From assembly GCA_035495815.1 (NCBI GenBank), contig DATJFH010000340.1:1-7052 (forward strand): a stretch of DNA of 7,052 nucleotides. Reading direction: 5' to 3'. Origin of the DNA: DATJFH01 sp035495815 (GTDB lineage Bacteria > Acidobacteriota > Terriglobia > Bryobacterales > Bryobacteraceae). The notes beneath the pieces were generated by a model. The model did not search any database. It was given only the letters and a program-made list of their open reading frames with translations, and was not told where the DNA came from. How positions within the stretch are numbered: position 1 is the first letter of the stretch; every line of letters starts with the position of its first letter. This document shows positions 6,381-7,052 of the stretch, in pieces. Both the position numbers and the translations under genes were made by a program.

Positions 6381-6389
6381 CAGCGCGCC

Positions 6390-7052
6390 GTGAAGCTGTC
6401 CATCCTCATGCCGGTTTACAACGAGCGCACCGTGGTCGAAAGGTGTATCTCGCTCGTCCTGGCAGCGCCCATTCCCGAGGACATGGAACGAGAGCTGATC
6501 ATCGTCGACGATTGCTCCACCGACGGCACCTACTCCATCCTGCAGCGCATGGCGTCCGAACATGCGGCCATCCGCCTATACCAGCACCCGGTCAATCAGG
6601 GCAAAGGCGCCGCCGTCCGCACCGCCATCAGCCACGCCACCGGCGACTTCTCCCTCATCCAGGACGCCGATCTCGAATACGACTCCTCGGAGTACCCCAT
6701 CCTCCTCAAGCCCCTCCTCGACGGCCGCGCCGACGCCGTGTTCGGCTCCCGCTACATGGCCGGCGAGCAGAAGCGGGTCCTGTTCTTCTGGCACTCGGTC
6801 ATCAACAAGACCCTCACGCTGATCTCCAACATGTTCTGCAACCTGAACCTGACCGACATGGAGACCTGCTACAAGGTCTTCCGGCGCGAAGTGCTCGAAG
6901 GCATGATTCTGCGCTCGGACCGTTTCGGCTTCGAGCCGGAAATCGTCATGAAGTCCGCCAAGCGGAAGCTGCGCATCTACGAAGTCCCCATCAGCTATCA
7001 CGGCCGCACTTACGAAGAGGGCAAGAAGATCGGCTGGAAGGACGGCATCAAG
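6390..7052 (+). CDS. Family 2 glycosyltransferase, DPM1-like (partial, cut by right edge)
   Basis: The first 221 residues of a GT-A fold glycosyltransferase are present and the frame is still open at the edge. KLSILMPVYNE (2-12) is the classic first strand. IIVDDCSTDGT (37-47) gives the nucleotide-binding D40 and D41. HPVNQGKGAAVRTAI (66-80) and QDADLEYD (91-98) follow; D92-A93-D94 is the metal-binding DxD motif. FGSRY (118-122), LTDMETCYKVFR (154-165), RFGFEPEI and SYHGRTYEEGKKIGW are typical of the dolichol/polyprenyl-phosphate mannose synthase-like subgroup. The enzyme would transfer a sugar from a nucleotide donor, often to polyprenyl phosphate at the inner face of the membrane, for glycan or glycoprotein assembly. 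Whether a C-terminal membrane domain exists cannot be seen. The start is GTG 6390. It is divergent from the oxidoreductase and probably opens a transcription unit continuing to the right. Confidence 0.92.
   Translation, partial: MKLSILMPVYNERTVVERCISLVLAAPIPEDMERELIIVDDCSTDGTYSILQRMASEHAAIRLYQHPVNQGKGAAVRTAISHATGDFSLIQDADLEYDSSEYPILLKPLLDGRADAVFGSRYMAGEQKRVLFFWHSVINKTLTLISNMFCNLNLTDMETCYKVFRREVLEGMILRSDRFGFEPEIVMKSAKRKLRIYEVPISYHGRTYEEGKKIGWKDGIK

Overview
The window reads as chromosomal DNA from a GC-rich acidobacterium, most likely of the Bryobacterales/Solibacter type. This is an inference from three things: a very large Oar-like TonB-dependent receptor with an N-terminal carboxypeptidase-regulatory domain, a creatininase-family protein, and a Tat-exported Gfo/Idh/MocA oxidoreductase, all with strongly G/C-ending codons. 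No rRNA, tRNA, CRISPR array, transposase or phage gene was seen.

Layout, left to right. Positions 1-89 probably hold the last codons of an upstream plus-strand gene that began outside the window. A creatininase-family metal-dependent hydrolase follows (135-935, +). After an 84-base gap with its own promoter and ribosome binding site comes a 1256-residue outer-membrane TonB-dependent receptor (1020-4790, +). A 281-base convergent gap (4791-5071) has no credible gene or classical terminator, but carries two copies of an AT-richer, internally tandem 32-base repeat exactly 104 bases apart, plus small hairpins. A Tat-signal Gfo/Idh/MocA oxidoreductase lies on the minus strand (5072-6217). A 172-base divergent promoter region (6218-6389) separates it from a family-2 glycosyltransferase (6390 to beyond the right edge, +), which starts with GTG and has no stop in the window.

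The genes look like separate transcription units rather than one operon. The receptor would import or bind a large or scarce substrate at the outer membrane. The oxidoreductase would act on a small, probably sugar-like substrate after Tat export. The creatininase-family enzyme would hydrolyse a cyclic amide or related C-N bond in the cytoplasm. The glycosyltransferase would build a lipid-linked sugar or cell-surface glycan. No shared substrate can be read from the sequence.

The two most noteworthy signals are non-coding. One is a -10-like hexamer placed exactly 9 bases before the ATG of two unrelated genes (creatininase and oxidoreductase), which predicts leaderless or nearly leaderless mRNAs. 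The other is the repeat pair in the convergent gap. I found no convincing new multi-gene system here.
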